Of a DNA stretch of 64,000 nt, positions 1 through 9,589 are shown piece after piece. The position numbers and the translations under genes were made by a program. Where the stretch lies: positions 62,001-126,000 of the forward strand of contig NZ_CP102630.1 of NCBI RefSeq assembly GCF_024721605.1. The letters are read 5' to 3'. Source of the stretch: Sphingomicrobium flavum (GTDB taxonomy: Bacteria; Pseudomonadota; Alphaproteobacteria; Sphingomonadales; Sphingomonadaceae). Under the pieces are notes generated by a model. That model saw only the letters and a program-made list of their open reading frames with translations. It searched no databases and was not told the origin of the DNA. Every line of letters starts with the position of its first letter. Position 1 is the first letter of the stretch.

Positions 1-2
1 TT

Positions 3-320
3 GCCGGACCGCTGTTCCAGACGCCGGCGGAAGCGGCGAAGATGGCGGTCGATGAAGGCGTCGACGTGGTCGGCGCGTCCAGCCTGGCCGCGGGTCACAA
101 GACGCTGATCCCCGAACTGATCGGGCACCTGAAAGAGATGGGTCGCAGCGACATCAAGGTCATCGCCGGCGGCGTCATCCCGCCGCAGGATTATGCATTC
201 CTGCGCGATAAAGGAGTGCAGGCCATCTTCGGGCCGGGCACGAACCTCGCCGATGCGGCCGATGAGGTGCTGGCGCTCCTCGGCCACAACCGCCCGCCCA
301 AGGAAGAGGTGGCAGAGTAA
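3..320 (+). CDS. scpA: Methylmalonyl-CoA mutase, C-terminal part (partial)
   Basis: The open frame runs in from the left edge (first full codon at base 3) and ends with TAA at 318-320. The visible 105 residues are the end of the cobalamin-binding domain of methylmalonyl-CoA mutase: the segments [20 protein letters not shown] and [15 protein letters not shown], followed by AIFGPGTNL, are characteristic of that family. The enzyme interconverts (R)-methylmalonyl-CoA and succinyl-CoA using adenosylcobalamin. This fits with pccA (propionyl-CoA carboxylase alpha subunit) downstream on the same strand; together they would feed propionyl-CoA into the TCA cycle. The DxHxxG cobalamin ligand motif lies upstream of the window. 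Confidence 0.93.
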   Translation, partial: AGPLFQTPAEAAKMAVDEGVDVVGASSLAAGHKTLIPELIGHLKEMGRSDIKVIAGGVIPPQDYAFLRDKGVQAIFGPGTNLADAADEVLALLGHNRPPKEEVAE

Positions 321-766
321 TGGTAATGCTTAGAAAGCAAATCAGCAAAATTGCGGTCATATTAGTGGTTTTGTTGGCAATTGGCATCTCAGGTCCAACA
401 CCTGCATCTGCGTGCATCGTTATCCTAAAGGAAGGCGAAACATACGCCGAATATCGTGAGCGGCACTTGGCCACAGCCTTGGAGATTGATGGCAGTTTGA
501 AACTGCATGAAAGACCTACTTCGGCCAACGGTGTTGACGCAGGCGATCGCGTGATTGCTCCTCTATTCGCAGGCGTAGTAACAGGCGCCAATGGGCAGCA
601 ATACATGGTCAACTATCGTCCCGCCGGCACTTGGGTCGTGAATGATACCGCTTGTGGCATTTTTGCATTGCCCGAAAATGACATTGTCAGTGGCACCTTC
701 TATCTTATCCGCGAAGACGATAGCGCCTATCGTTTGATGCATTTCGTTCCGGTTTCGGAGGACTAA
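320..766 (+). CDS. Small secreted protein of unknown function, AT-rich insertion in the scpA-pccA locus
   Basis: This 148-residue protein begins with a signal peptide: basic MLRKQ, a hydrophobic stretch at about residues 11-24, and an AxA site (ASA) before Cys32, suggesting signal peptidase I export. A lipoprotein is less likely because the -3 position is Ala. The mature part has no motif I recognise; two further features are Cys112 and an acidic C-terminus. The ATG overlaps the scpA stop (TAATG at 318-322) and its own stop overlaps the pccA ATG (TAATG at 764-768), so it is translationally fitted into the operon. Base composition is visibly lower in GC than its neighbours, with AT-rich codons (ATA, TTA, AGA, CTA) that are rare around it, which suggests a recent arrival. 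Confidence 0.75.
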   Translation: MVMLRKQISKIAVILVVLLAIGISGPTPASACIVILKEGETYAEYRERHLATALEIDGSLKLHERPTSANGVDAGDRVIAPLFAGVVTGANGQQYMVNYRPAGTWVVNDTACGIFALPENDIVSGTFYLIREDDSAYRLMHFVPVSED

Positions 767-2775
767 TGTTCAAGAAAATCCTGATCGCCAATCGCGGGGA
801 AATTGCCTGCCGCGTGATGCGCACGGCCAAGAAGATGGGGATCGCCACGGTTGCGGTCTATTCCGATGCCGATGCCAAGGCGCCGCATGTCGAGATGGCC
901 GATGAAGCCGTGCATATCGGCCCTGCGCCGGCGGCGGAAAGCTATCTGATCGCGGACAAGATCATCCAGGCCTGCAAGGATACGGGCGCCGAGGCAGTGC
1001 ATCCGGGCTATGGCTTCCTGTCCGAACGCGCGTCCTTCGTGGAAGCGCTCGACAAGGCCGGCATCGCCTTTATCGGCCCGCCTGCACCCGCCATCGCGGC
1101 AATGGGCGACAAGATTGAATCCAAGAAATTGGCCAAGGAAGCGGGCGTCAATGTGGTGCCCGGCTATCTCGGTGAAATTGCCGATACCGATGAAGCGGTG
1201 AAGATCGCCAATGATATCGGCTATCCGGTGATGATGAAGGCCTCGGCCGGGGGCGGCGGCAAGGGCATGCGGCTCGCCTTCAGCGAAAAGGATGTGCGCG
1301 AGGGCTTCGAGGCGACCAAGCGCGAGGGGCTCGCCTCATTCGGCGATGACCGCGTCTTCATCGAGAAATTCATCGAGGAACCGCGCCATATCGAAATCCA
1401 GGTGTTGGGCGATAAACATGGCAATATCGTCTATCTGGGCGAGCGCGAATGTTCGATCCAGCGCCGCCACCAGAAGGTGATCGAGGAAGCGCCGTCCCCC
1501 TTCGTGAGCCCTGAAATGCGCAAAAAGATGGGTGAACAGGCCGTCGCACTGGCCCGCGCCGTCGATTATCATTCGGCTGGCACGGTGGAGCTGATCGTTT
1601 CGGGCAAGGACAAGACGGGTGACGGTTTCTACTTCCTGGAAATGAACACCCGTCTGCAGGTCGAACATCCGGTCACCGAAGAGATTACCGGCGTCGACCT
1701 GGTCGAACAGATGATCCGCGTCGCCTATGGCGAGAAACTGCCCTTCGCGCAGGACGACATCAGCTATAACGGTTGGGCGATCGAGGCGCGCGTCTATGCC
1801 GAGGATCCCTATCGCGGCTTCCTCCCCTCCACCGGGCGGCTGACCACCTATCGCCCGCCTTATGAACAGCGCGACGATGAAGGCGTGGTGCGCGTCGATG
1901 ATGGCGTGGCCGAAGGCGGCGAAGTGTCGATGTTCTACGATCCGATGATCGCCAAGCTGATCACCCATGGCGAGGACCGCGAAACCGCGATCGACCTGGC
2001 GGTCGAGGCGCTCGACGCGTTCGAACTGGACGGGCTTGCCGACAATGTCGATTTCCTGTCCGCGCTGCTGCAGCATGAGCGCTTCCGCAGCGGCAACATC
2101 ACCACCAAATTTATCGAGGAAGAATATCCCGAAGGCTTCCAGGGCGCGCCTGCCAGCGATGAATTGAAGCAGGATTTGGCCGCGCTCGCCGCTTTGGTGG
2201 CGATGACCGAAGAAACGCGCATGGCGCTGATCGACGGGCAGCTTGGTCATCCGGTCTTCCCCAGCCCCTTCCAGGTCGTGCTGCTGGACGGCGACGAATA
2301 TGAAGTCACCGTGCAGCCTGAAGAAGGCTCGACCCTGATCGCGGTGGACGATGACGAGCCGATGGACGTGGTCGCCGACTATACGCCGGGGCAAAGCCTG
2401 CTGGTGGCCGAGGTGGATGATCGCCGCCGCATCGTGCAGGTTCGCCGCAACGGGCGCGGGTTCAAGCTGATCACGCGCGGCGCGGTGCATGAGGCGCGCA
2501 TGCTGCCGCGCCATGTCGCCGACCTTGCCCATCACATGATCGAGAAGGAGCCGCCCGATCTTTCCCGCTTCCTGATGGCACCGATGCCCGGCCTGCTGAC
2601 GCGGCTGGAAGTGAAAGCTGGCGACAAGGTGGAGGCGGGCCAGCCGCTGGCCGTCGTCGAAGCCATGAAGATGGAAAACATCCTGCGCGCCGAAAAATCG
2701 GCGACGGTAAAGGAAATCCCGGCGGGCGAGGGCGAAAGCCTGATGGTCGACCAGGTCATCATGGAATTCGAATAG
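766..2775 (+). CDS. pccA: Propionyl-CoA carboxylase, biotin carboxylase/biotin carrier (alpha) subunit
   Basis: 669 residues with the fused architecture of acyl-CoA carboxylase alpha subunits. The N-terminal biotin carboxylase domain (about 1-445) begins KKILIANRGEIACRV, has the glycine-rich ATP-grasp loop KASAGGGGKGMR near 160-175 and the EMNTRLQVEHPVTE signature near 295. A linker follows, then a C-terminal biotinyl domain with EAMKMEN; Lys635 is the biotinylation site. It carboxylates biotin with bicarbonate and ATP for transfer to propionyl-CoA by a beta subunit not present in the window. Linkage to scpA supports propionyl-CoA rather than acetyl- or methylcrotonyl-CoA as substrate; methylcrotonyl-CoA carboxylase is the main alternative. 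Confidence 0.92.
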   Translation: MFKKILIANRGEIACRVMRTAKKMGIATVAVYSDADAKAPHVEMADEAVHIGPAPAAESYLIADKIIQACKDTGAEAVHPGYGFLSERASFVEALDKAGIAFIGPPAPAIAAMGDKIESKKLAKEAGVNVVPGYLGEIADTDEAVKIANDIGYPVMMKASAGGGGKGMRLAFSEKDVREGFEATKREGLASFGDDRVFIEKFIEEPRHIEIQVLGDKHGNIVYLGERECSIQRRHQKVIEEAPSPFVSPEMRKKMGEQAVALARAVDYHSAGTVELIVSGKDKTGDGFYFLEMNTRLQVEHPVTEEITGVDLVEQMIRVAYGEKLPFAQDDISYNGWAIEARVYAEDPYRGFLPSTGRLTTYRPPYEQRDDEGVVRVDDGVAEGGEVSMFYDPMIAKLITHGEDRETAIDLAVEALDAFELDGLADNVDFLSALLQHERFRSGNITTKFIEEEYPEGFQGAPASDELKQDLAALAALVAMTEETRMALIDGQLGHPVFPSPFQVVLLDGDEYEVTVQPEEGSTLIAVDDDEPMDVVADYTPGQSLLVAEVDDRRRIVQVRRNGRGFKLITRGAVHEARMLPRHVADLAHHMIEKEPPDLSRFLMAPMPGLLTRLEVKAGDKVEAGQPLAVVEAMKMENILRAEKSATVKEIPAGEGESLMVDQVIMEFE

Positions 2776-2839
2776 CCGCCAATTGCAACTTTCCGGCGCA
2801 TTACACCGTTCAGGGTGAAACGCGATTCACGGAGAGAGT

Positions 2840-3349
2840 ATGACCGACATTCGTGTCGAACGGGGGGACATTACCACCTATCGGGTCGATGCCATCGTCA
2901 ATGCCGCCAATGAAACGCTGATGGGCGGCGGCGGCGTGGACGGTGCGATCCACCGCGCGGCCGGCCCCGATCTGCGCGCCGAGTGCGAAACGCTGGGCGG
3001 GTGCAAGCGCGGCGAGGCCAAGATCACCCGCGGCTATAATCTGCGTGCACCCCATGTCATCCATACGGTCGGCCCGATTTGGCGCGGCGGCGACAATGGC
3101 GAGGCTGAAGCGCTGGCCAGCTGCTACGCAAACAGCCTCGACCTCGCCAAGAAATATAGTGCCTATACCATTGCCATCCCCGCCATCTCGACCGGCATCT
3201 ACGCCTATCCGCTCGAAGAAGCCGCGCACATCGCGACCAAGACCGTGAAGGATTGGGTCACCGCCAATGACGGGGCGTTGGACGAAATCATTTTCGTCTG
3301 TTTCAGCCAGGAAGCGGTGGAAGCTTTCGAGGCGGGGATGGCGGCCTAG
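2840..3349 (+). CDS. Macro-domain protein, O-acetyl-ADP-ribose deacetylase type
   Basis: A single macro domain fills the 169 residues. The start has the typical VERGDIT segment followed by [22 protein letters not shown], the ADP-ribose binding loop with the catalytic Asn/Asp, and a later phosphate loop [18 protein letters not shown]. This is the YmdB/MacroD subgroup, which hydrolyses O-acetyl-ADP-ribose and removes mono-ADP-ribose from acidic residues. A GGAGAG ribosome site precedes the ATG. It lies 64 nt after pccA but is a general housekeeping enzyme, so a shared function is not implied. Its TAG stop shares the tetranucleotide CTAG (3346-3349) with the stop of the convergent ligase gene. 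Confidence 0.9.
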   Translation: MTDIRVERGDITTYRVDAIVNAANETLMGGGGVDGAIHRAAGPDLRAECETLGGCKRGEAKITRGYNLRAPHVIHTVGPIWRGGDNGEAEALASCYANSLDLAKKYSAYTIAIPAISTGIYAYPLEEAAHIATKTVKDWVTANDGALDEIIFVCFSQEAVEAFEAGMAA

Positions 3350-4926
3350 CCGTTCCGCAACTCCACGCGGCGCAATTTCCCCGTCGCCGTTTTTGGCAGA
3401 TTTTCGCGAAATTCAATCTCGCGCGGATATTTATATGGCGCAATCTTTTCTTTGACGAAATTTTTGAGTTCGTCGATCAATGCGTCATCGGGCGTGACGC
3501 CTTCGGCCGGGACGATGAAGGCTTTGACGCGCTGGCCGCGTTCGTCGCAGGGCACGCCGATCACCGCACATTCGGCCACGGCATCATGGGCGAGCAGGGC
3601 ATTTTCCACCTCTGGCGCACCGATATTATAGCCCGACGAAATGATCATGTCGTCGCTGCGCGCGCGGTACCAGAAATAGCCATCGCCATCCTTGTGATAG
3701 GTATCACCGGTGACGTTCCAGCCATTCACGACATAGTCGGCCTGGCGCGGATCGTTGAGGTAGCGGCAACCGGTCGGCCCCTTGATGGCGAGGCGGCCTT
3801 CGCCTTCCTCCATCGGTTGGTCGTCTTCATCCAGCACGGTGGCTTCATAGCCGGGCACGGCCCTGCCGGTGCTGCCGGGGCGGATGTCGTCGCCCGATGC
3901 AGAGATGAAGATGTGCATCAATTCGGTCGAGCCGATGCCGTCGATCAGCTTGATGCCGGTGCGGTCATGCCAGGCATGCCAGGTGGCCTCGGGCAAATGT
4001 TCGCCGGCGGAGATGCACAGTTCCAGCGTCTGCAATGCCTCGTCCAAGCGGGGGTGGGAGAGCAATGCCTTATAGGCGGTCGGCGCGGTGGCGAGGTGGG
4101 TGACGCCCTGCTCGATCACCGCGTCCATCAATTGGTCGGGCGATTCGATCGTCGCTGCCGCCGCGCCGATGCGGAAGGGAAACAGCAATGTCGCGCCCAG
4201 CCCGAAGGTGAAGGCCAAGGGCGCGGAGGTGAGGAAGACCGAACCTTCGTCCGCCTCGATCACATTGGCGGCAAAACTGTCGCACGGGGCGAGGATATCG
4301 CGGTGAAACTGCACGCAGCCCTTGGGCACGCCGGTGGTGCCCGACGTGAAGGCGATGAGCGCAGGATCATCGCGGCCCGTATCGACGTGCGGCAGCGGTT
4401 CAAGCTCGGCGCAGCGTGTTTCCAGATGCCCTTTGCCATGATCGCCATCATAAGTGACGACGGATTTCATGAAGCGCGTCTGCTCCGCGCCTTCGCGAAA
4501 ATCGCCGATGAAGCGGCTGTCGACCAGCGCATGGCTGATCTCGGCCTTGTCGATGACGGTGGCGATTTCGCCGGGGCGCAGGATCGGCATGGTGGCCACC
4601 ACCACCCCGCCCGCTTTCAGGACGCCCAGCCAGCAGGCGAAGAGCGTATAGCCATTGGGCCCGCGCAGCAGCACACGATTGCCGGGCTGCAGCCCTTCTT
4701 CTTCCACCAGCAGGCGGGCGATGCGGCCGGAAAAGCGATCAATCTCGCCATAGGTCCAGCTGCCCATTGTGTTCATGACCGCGGTGGCTTCGGGAATCTT
4801 GTCAGCGAGCAAGGCGGCGGCGGCGTTCAGCCGCTCGGGATAGTCGAGCTCGGGCAGGGTGAAGAGGAAGTCGGGCAGTTCGGCTTCGGACGGGAGATTG
4901 TCTTGCACGAAGCTGTCGATGCTCAT
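3346..4926 (-). CDS. AMP-forming acyl/aryl-CoA ligase, benzoate/2-aminobenzoate-CoA ligase type
   Basis: 526 residues of the ANL adenylating superfamily. The phosphate-binding loop [10 protein letters not shown] is at 194-203, the adenine/hinge region with [16 protein letters not shown] is near 420-435, and the C-terminal catalytic lysine lies in [10 protein letters not shown] near residue 516. It would activate a carboxylic acid to its CoA thioester via an acyl-adenylate. The [10 protein letters not shown] segment and the surrounding genes suggest an aryl-CoA ligase of the benzoate/2-aminobenzoate group, but substrate cannot be read from sequence alone. It is last in a minus-strand operon after RidA, acyl-CoA dehydrogenase, crotonase and SDR, and overlaps the RidA gene by 4 nt (ATGA). 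Confidence 0.85.
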   Translation of the reverse strand: MSIDSFVQDNLPSEAELPDFLFTLPELDYPERLNAAAALLADKIPEATAVMNTMGSWTYGEIDRFSGRIARLLVEEEGLQPGNRVLLRGPNGYTLFACWLGVLKAGGVVVATMPILRPGEIATVIDKAEISHALVDSRFIGDFREGAEQTRFMKSVVTYDGDHGKGHLETRCAELEPLPHVDTGRDDPALIAFTSGTTGVPKGCVQFHRDILAPCDSFAANVIEADEGSVFLTSAPLAFTFGLGATLLFPFRIGAAAATIESPDQLMDAVIEQGVTHLATAPTAYKALLSHPRLDEALQTLELCISAGEHLPEATWHAWHDRTGIKLIDGIGSTELMHIFISASGDDIRPGSTGRAVPGYEATVLDEDDQPMEEGEGRLAIKGPTGCRYLNDPRQADYVVNGWNVTGDTYHKDGDGYFWYRARSDDMIISSGYNIGAPEVENALLAHDAVAECAVIGVPCDERGQRVKAFIVPAEGVTPDDALIDELKNFVKEKIAPYKYPREIEFRENLPKTATGKLRRVELRNG

Positions 4927-5318
4927 TCTTCGGGCACCACCGCTGTTGCTTCGATTTCGATGACGGCCGCATCCTCGACCAGACGGCTGACCTCGACCAG
5001 CGCCATGGCGGGGTAATTCTTTCCCAGCACTTCCTTCCAGGCCCAGCCAATCTGCGCGGCTTCGGCCAGATAGGTCTGCTTGTCGGTCACATAGCAGGTC
5101 ATGCGCACGATATGTTCGGGGCCGGCATCATCCTCGGCCAGGATGGCGACGATATTCTCCAGCACCTGTTTGAATTGCGCGGTGAGGCTGGTCGCCTCGA
5201 ACTGCTCATTCTCGTTCCAGCCGACGACGCCGGCGGTGAAGATCAGGCGGCCCTTGGCGCTGATGCCGTTGGCATAGCCCTTGGGGCGCGGCCAGCCGGG
5301 CGGGTGCAGGCGCTTCAC
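4923..5318 (-). CDS. RidA/YjgF/TdcF family protein (enamine/imine deaminase type)
   Basis: 131 residues matching the RidA fold: an N-terminal strand region with GWNENEQFEATSL replacing the usual GxxD motif, and the central HIVRMTCYVTD segment whose Arg is the substrate-carboxylate-binding arginine in active RidA enzymes. These proteins hydrolyse enamine/imine intermediates. The gene lies between an acyl-CoA dehydrogenase and an aryl-CoA ligase with 4-nt overlaps on both sides, so a dedicated catabolic role is likely. In 2-aminobenzoyl-CoA degradation, an enamine arising from the amino group is a logical substrate; that is inference from context. Confidence 0.87.
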   Translation of the reverse strand: MKRLHPPGWPRPKGYANGISAKGRLIFTAGVVGWNENEQFEATSLTAQFKQVLENIVAILAEDDAGPEHIVRMTCYVTDKQTYLAEAAQIGWAWKEVLGKNYPAMALVEVSRLVEDAAVIEIEATAVVPEE

Positions 5319-6457
5319 GTCACCATATCCTTGCCGATCACCTGGCGCTGTACTTCGGATGCACCTTCATAAATGCGCAGCGCCCGGATTTCGCGATAAA
5401 GCTCCTCCACCTTGCTGCCCAGCGTGACGCCCAGCCCGCCATGCAGCTGCAGCGCGGCATCGATCACCTTCTGCGCTTCCTCGGTCGCGTCCAGCTTGGC
5501 CATGGAGGCGGCGCGGCGATGATCATCATCGGGGGCGCGATCCTGTTCCCAGCCGGCGCGGGCAATCAGCAGGGCGCTGCGATCGACTGACAGCGCCATT
5601 TCGGCCAGCGTGGCCTGGGTGACGGGATGATCACTCAGCATGCCGCTGCCGAGCGGGCGCTGCTTGGCGAAACCCACCGCCTCGTCGAGCGCGCGGCGGG
5701 CAAAGCCCAGGGCGGCGGCGCCCACGGTGACGCGGAACATGTTGAGCGTTTCCATCGCGATCCGAAAGCCCTGACCCTCCTCGCCCAGAAGTGCGGAGGC
5801 GGGCAGGCGGACATTGTCGAGCTTGAGGCGGGCGAGCGGGTGCGGGGCGATCGTCTCAATCCGCTCCACCGCTTCCATGCCGGGCACGGCCATGGGCATG
5901 ACGAAGGCGCTGATCCCGCGTGCGCCCTCTTCCTCGCTGCCGGTGCGCGCGTAGAGGGTGATGACATCGGCGATGGTGCCGTTGGAAATAAAGCTCTTCT
6001 CACCGTTCAGCACCCAGCTGTCGCCATCGCGCACCGCTTTGGTCTTGATGGCGGCGGCGTTGGATCCGGTGTCGGGTTCGGTCAGCGCGAAGGCGGCAAT
6101 CGCCTCGCCCTTGCCGACCCGCGCGAGCCAGGTCTTGCGCTGCTCCTCGCTGCCATGAAGGCTGATCCCGCCCGATCCCAGCCCCTGCATGGCAAAGGTG
6201 AAATCGGCGAGCCCCGAATAATAAGCCAGCGTCGCGCGCGCGATCGACAGGGTCCGCACGTCGGGCTTGGTGCCGTTCTGCGCCACGCAATGTTCCAGAT
6301 ATCCGGCCCGGCCCAGCATCATCACCAGCGTGCGGCATTCGGCATCGACATCGCTGCCATGGGCATGATCGATGCTCTTGCGCGCCCAGCCTTCGACTTC
6401 TGCCGCGAAGGCGCGGTGGCGATCGTCGAAAAAGGGCCATTCAGTCCAGTCAGTCAC
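5315..6457 (-). CDS. Acyl-CoA dehydrogenase family protein
   Basis: FAD-dependent acyl-CoA dehydrogenase of about 380 residues. The FAD/substrate segment [17 protein letters not shown], the strand [13 protein letters not shown], and the C-terminal LHGGLGVT followed by [14 protein letters not shown] are diagnostic; the Glu in YEGAS is the usual catalytic base position. I place the start at GTG 6457 ([12 protein letters not shown]), which overlaps the crotonase stop. An upstream in-frame start at 6508 would add 17 Arg/Ser-rich residues that lie inside the upstream gene and do not resemble the family. It would oxidise an acyl-CoA intermediate in the beta-oxidation-like steps of this operon. Confidence 0.88.
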   Translation of the reverse strand: MTDWTEWPFFDDRHRAFAAEVEGWARKSIDHAHGSDVDAECRTLVMMLGRAGYLEHCVAQNGTKPDVRTLSIARATLAYYSGLADFTFAMQGLGSGGISLHGSEEQRKTWLARVGKGEAIAAFALTEPDTGSNAAAIKTKAVRDGDSWVLNGEKSFISNGTIADVITLYARTGSEEEGARGISAFVMPMAVPGMEAVERIETIAPHPLARLKLDNVRLPASALLGEEGQGFRIAMETLNMFRVTVGAAALGFARRALDEAVGFAKQRPLGSGMLSDHPVTQATLAEMALSVDRSALLIARAGWEQDRAPDDDHRRAASMAKLDATEEAQKVIDAALQLHGGLGVTLGSKVEELYREIRALRIYEGASEVQRQVIGKDMVT

Positions 6458-7265
6458 CCTTGAACTCCGGCTTCTGCTTCGCCGCGAACGCTTGATAGGC
6501 GCGGGCAAAGTCGTTGGTGGCCATGCAGATGGCCTGCGCCTGCGCTTCCATCTCCAAAGCGGTGTCGATCGCGACGGCCCATTCCATGTCGAGCTGGCGC
6601 TTGGTCATGGCATGGGCGAAGGCGGGGCCGGTCGCGATGGCATGGGCCATGGCCTGCGCCTCGGCCAGCGGGTCATCGGCGATGCGCTGATAGAAGCCCC
6701 AGTCATGCCCTTCGGCCGCCGACATGGAACGGCCCGTGTAGAGCAGGTCGGCAGCGCGGCCATGGCCGATCAGGCGTGGCAGGATGGCGCAGGCGCCCAT
6801 ATCCGCCCCGGCCAAGCCAACGCGGGTGAAGAGGAAAGCGGTCTTGGCATCCGCGCTGGCCACGCGAAGGTCGCTTGCCATCGCCAGGATCGCGCCCGCG
6901 CCCGCGCAAACGCCACTGACGGCAGCGACGATGGGTTGCGGGCAGGCGCGCATGGCGCGGACAAGATCGCCGGTCATGCGGGTGAAGGCGAGCAGCTCCG
7001 GCATCGCCATCTTGGTCAGCGGGCCGATAATCTCATGCACGTCACCGCCGGAACAGAAATTGCCCCCTTCGCCTGCCAGCACCACGGCGCGAACATCGCT
7101 ATTCACCACCAAGGCGCGGAAGGTGTCGCGCAGTTCGCCGTAGCTTTCGAAGGTCAACGGATTCTTGCGCTCGGGCCGGTTGAGCGTGATCGTCCCGACG
7201 CCGCTATCGCCGTCATAGCCCCATTTGAAATGGTCAGGCGCAAAATGGGGCGGGTGAAAGCTCAT
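6450..7265 (-). CDS. Enoyl-CoA hydratase/isomerase (crotonase) family protein, atypical active site
   Basis: 271 residues with the crotonase fold: the first oxyanion-hole segment [10 protein letters not shown] and the second [19 protein letters not shown]. In rat mitochondrial hydratase the two catalytic glutamates sit in ELAM and QPEI. By eye the corresponding positions here are Ile (AILAM) and Arg (FTRVG), so a standard hydration mechanism looks unlikely. An Asp in GLAGADMGA falls about where MenB-like crotonases keep a catalytic Asp. It may act as a hydrolase or ring-opening enzyme on a non-standard CoA ester. It overlaps the SDR gene upstream (4 nt) and the dehydrogenase downstream. Confidence 0.85.
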   Translation of the reverse strand: MSFHPPHFAPDHFKWGYDGDSGVGTITLNRPERKNPLTFESYGELRDTFRALVVNSDVRAVVLAGEGGNFCSGGDVHEIIGPLTKMAMPELLAFTRMTGDLVRAMRACPQPIVAAVSGVCAGAGAILAMASDLRVASADAKTAFLFTRVGLAGADMGACAILPRLIGHGRAADLLYTGRSMSAAEGHDWGFYQRIADDPLAEAQAMAHAIATGPAFAHAMTKRQLDMEWAVAIDTALEMEAQAQAICMATNDFARAYQAFAAKQKPEFKGD

Positions 7266-8029
7266 GCGTCGGTGCCGCCATCGATGGTCAGTGCCGCACC
7301 GTTGATATCGCGGCTAATCGGCAAGCATAGGGTCAGCACCTGCGTGGCGATGCCTTCGGGCGAGACCAGGCGGCCATGCGCGTTCATCTGCTTGATCGCA
7401 TTGCGGCCTTCATCCTCGCTGCGTCCGGTCTTTTCCTGGATGCGCGCGACCGACTGGTCGGTCATCGGCGTATCGACATAGCCGGGGCAGATGGCGTTCA
7501 CCGTCAGCGACTGCGTGGCATACTCGCGCGCCAGCGACCGGCTGAGACCCAGGAGGCCATGTTTCGATGCGCCATAATGGGCGGCGTAGGGAATACCGCG
7601 CAGGCTGGCGACAGAGGCAATGAAGATGAGACGCCGATCCTCGCCCGACAGCAGGTCGCCGATGGCGGCCTGCGCACAATCGAACGCGCCGGTCAGATTG
7701 ACGGCGATAATGCGGTCCCAATCTTCACGCTTCATCTTGTGGAAGGGGCTGCTGTCGGCGATGCCCGCATTGACGATCAGATAGTCGATCGGGCCATTGG
7801 CCGCGCGCGCCCTGGCATAAGCGGCATCGATCGCGGCGCGGTCGGTAATGTCGCAGCTGATCGCGGTGCCGTCGGTCTCGGCGGCGACAGCTTCTAACGG
7901 TTCGATCCGCCGGCCGAGCAGGCTGACTTTTGCGCCTGCCTCATGGAGAAGCCTGGCGCAGGCAGCGCCGATCCCGCTGCCCCCGCCGGTAATGACTGCG
8001 TGACGACCGTCGAGCTGACCCAACTTCAT
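7262..8029 (-). CDS. Short-chain dehydrogenase/reductase, 3-hydroxyacyl-CoA dehydrogenase-like
   Basis: About 255 residues of the classical SDR family. TGGGSGIG near the N-terminus binds the dinucleotide, NAG appears in VNAGIAD, and the catalytic set is Ser in [10 protein letters not shown] with Tyr and Lys in YGASK. Start chosen at ATG 8029 ([14 protein letters not shown]); the longer frame to 8062 adds 11 residues with no family resemblance. In the operon it is the natural candidate for the NAD(P)-dependent hydroxyacyl-CoA oxidation step. It is the first gene of the five-gene unit ending at 3346. Confidence 0.87.
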   Translation of the reverse strand: MKLGQLDGRHAVITGGGSGIGAACARLLHEAGAKVSLLGRRIEPLEAVAAETDGTAISCDITDRAAIDAAYARARAANGPIDYLIVNAGIADSSPFHKMKREDWDRIIAVNLTGAFDCAQAAIGDLLSGEDRRLIFIASVASLRGIPYAAHYGASKHGLLGLSRSLAREYATQSLTVNAICPGYVDTPMTDQSVARIQEKTGRSEDEGRNAIKQMNAHGRLVSPEGIATQVLTLCLPISRDINGAALTIDGGTDA

Positions 8030-8083
8030 TCCCCTGCCTGTTCGGAGGCGAACTTGGCTCAAGCGCGGCTAGGGCGCAAGCCG

Positions 8084-9469
8084 CTAGGCGCCAGTGCGCA
8101 AGCTTTCCCACGGTCCCGTTATCGCAAAGGTGTATCCGGGCTGCTGTACGTTGACGAACAGGAAGCGCTGATCGGGGCTGAAGCAAGCGCCGCAAAACTC
8201 ATAGCGGCCGCGATGCGCATTGCGTGCGAAGTCGCGAATGTCGCCCTCGGGCGTGAGCAGCCGCAGATAATTGTCGCCGCGCCCGTCTTCGCAGATGAGT
8301 AAATCGCCCCAGCCGGTCATCGCCAGATTGTCGCAAAGGTCGAGCTTCCTGGCACTGCTGCTTTCATAGACCAGCTGGATCTCGCTCGACGCCGGGGTGT
8401 AGCGCCAGACCTGGCCGACGCGTTCGCGCCCGCCTTCGGTGCAATTGAAATAATGGTGGCCGACGCCCTGTTCGTCGCGTCCATAGGCCATGCCCTCGCC
8501 GCGGCAGAAGATCGCCGCGCCTTGCCTGGCGCCGCGCACGCGCAGCATCATTTGCCGCGCCTCGACATCGTCAAGGTCGATCCAGCGCGCTTTGAACGCC
8601 CGCCCCGGCACCACGCGCCGCGCGGTCCGGCGGCGAAAGTCGGCGGGGAAATTTCGCGTATCGGCGCCTTCCCAGCCCTCCATCGCGAGGGCTTGCAGCC
8701 GTCCGCCCTGCGCCAGCTGGCCGCGCACGTCGGGAATGAAACGATAAAACAGGCCCTCGTCATTGTCCTCGGTCATGTAGACGATGCCCTCGTCGGGATC
8801 GTGGCTGGCCGCTTCATGGCCAAAGCGGCCCATCGCCTTGAGCGGGACCGGATCGACAGGGCCCGTCGCGGCGGCGGAAACTTCGAAGATATAGCCATGG
8901 TCCTTGCCGGTATCCTTGCCCGCGCTGCTCATCTGCTCCTCGCAGCTCAGCCAGCTGCCCCAGGGCATCGCCCCGCCCGCGCAATTGCCGATGGTGCCGA
9001 CAAGGCTGAGATGGTCGCGTTCGAACGCGCCGGTTGCGGCATCGACGATCACATTGGTGGTGCCGCCGATGCAGGGCTTGCCCGAAGCGGTCCGGTCGTA
9101 AAGCTTGGCCGGGTCGAGCCGGCTCAGCCGTTCATGATCCTCCCCGAACGGGCCCCCCTCGCTGATGCTGAGAAATTTCTCATGATTGCGGACCAGCACC
9201 CATTTGGCGGGATCGTCGGGATGGGCGAAGCAGGCCATGCCGTCAAAATGGCCGGGGCGCAGGAAGCCATCGCTCATCTCCCCGCCCGCAACAGGGAAAA
9301 GCCGGTAGGAAAATCCCTCGGGCAGGTCGAGCAGCCGGTCGGGATCGCGGACCAGCCGAAGGCCCTTATTTCCGCTCCTGCCACTGGCCGCGCCGCCGCA
9401 GGCCAGTGCGGTGAAGGCGATGGTGGCGGCACCCCCGGTGCGCAGCATGGAACGGCGCGTAAACTTCAT
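8084..9469 (-). CDS. PhoX-family (DUF839) secreted phosphatase-like protein with Tat signal
   Basis: 461 residues. The N-terminus carries a twin-arginine signal (TRRSML then a hydrophobic Ala-rich stretch); a Cys follows ALA, but the box is not canonical for lipidation. The mature protein has the DUF839/PhoX beta-propeller features: WVLVRNHEKF, GGTTNVIVD, GSWLSCEEQM, GHEAASHDPDEGIVYMTED and a C-terminal CDNLAMTGWGDLLICEDG segment. PhoX enzymes are Ca/Fe-dependent alkaline phosphatases acting in the periplasm after folding in the cytoplasm. No Pho box was evident upstream. It shares strand with the following SDR operon but is probably a separate unit. Confidence 0.82.
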   Translation of the reverse strand: MKFTRRSMLRTGGAATIAFTALACGGAASGRSGNKGLRLVRDPDRLLDLPEGFSYRLFPVAGGEMSDGFLRPGHFDGMACFAHPDDPAKWVLVRNHEKFLSISEGGPFGEDHERLSRLDPAKLYDRTASGKPCIGGTTNVIVDAATGAFERDHLSLVGTIGNCAGGAMPWGSWLSCEEQMSSAGKDTGKDHGYIFEVSAAATGPVDPVPLKAMGRFGHEAASHDPDEGIVYMTEDNDEGLFYRFIPDVRGQLAQGGRLQALAMEGWEGADTRNFPADFRRRTARRVVPGRAFKARWIDLDDVEARQMMLRVRGARQGAAIFCRGEGMAYGRDEQGVGHHYFNCTEGGRERVGQVWRYTPASSEIQLVYESSSARKLDLCDNLAMTGWGDLLICEDGRGDNYLRLLTPEGDIRDFARNAHRGRYEFCGACFSPDQRFLFVNVQQPGYTFAITGPWESLRTGA

Positions 9470-9589
9470 GGCCTTCTCCCCAACAAGCTGGCGCCATGGT
9501 GCGGGCTGGAGGCGCGGCTGGCAAGCGTGTCGCGATAATTATCGTGCCGATGGAGCGGGCCTTTACGGCGGCGTGACGACCGCCTAGCC

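Noticed and set aside
3586-5016. 476-codon open frame on the plus strand
   Set aside because: It is antisense to the acyl-CoA ligase, whose family motifs are clear.
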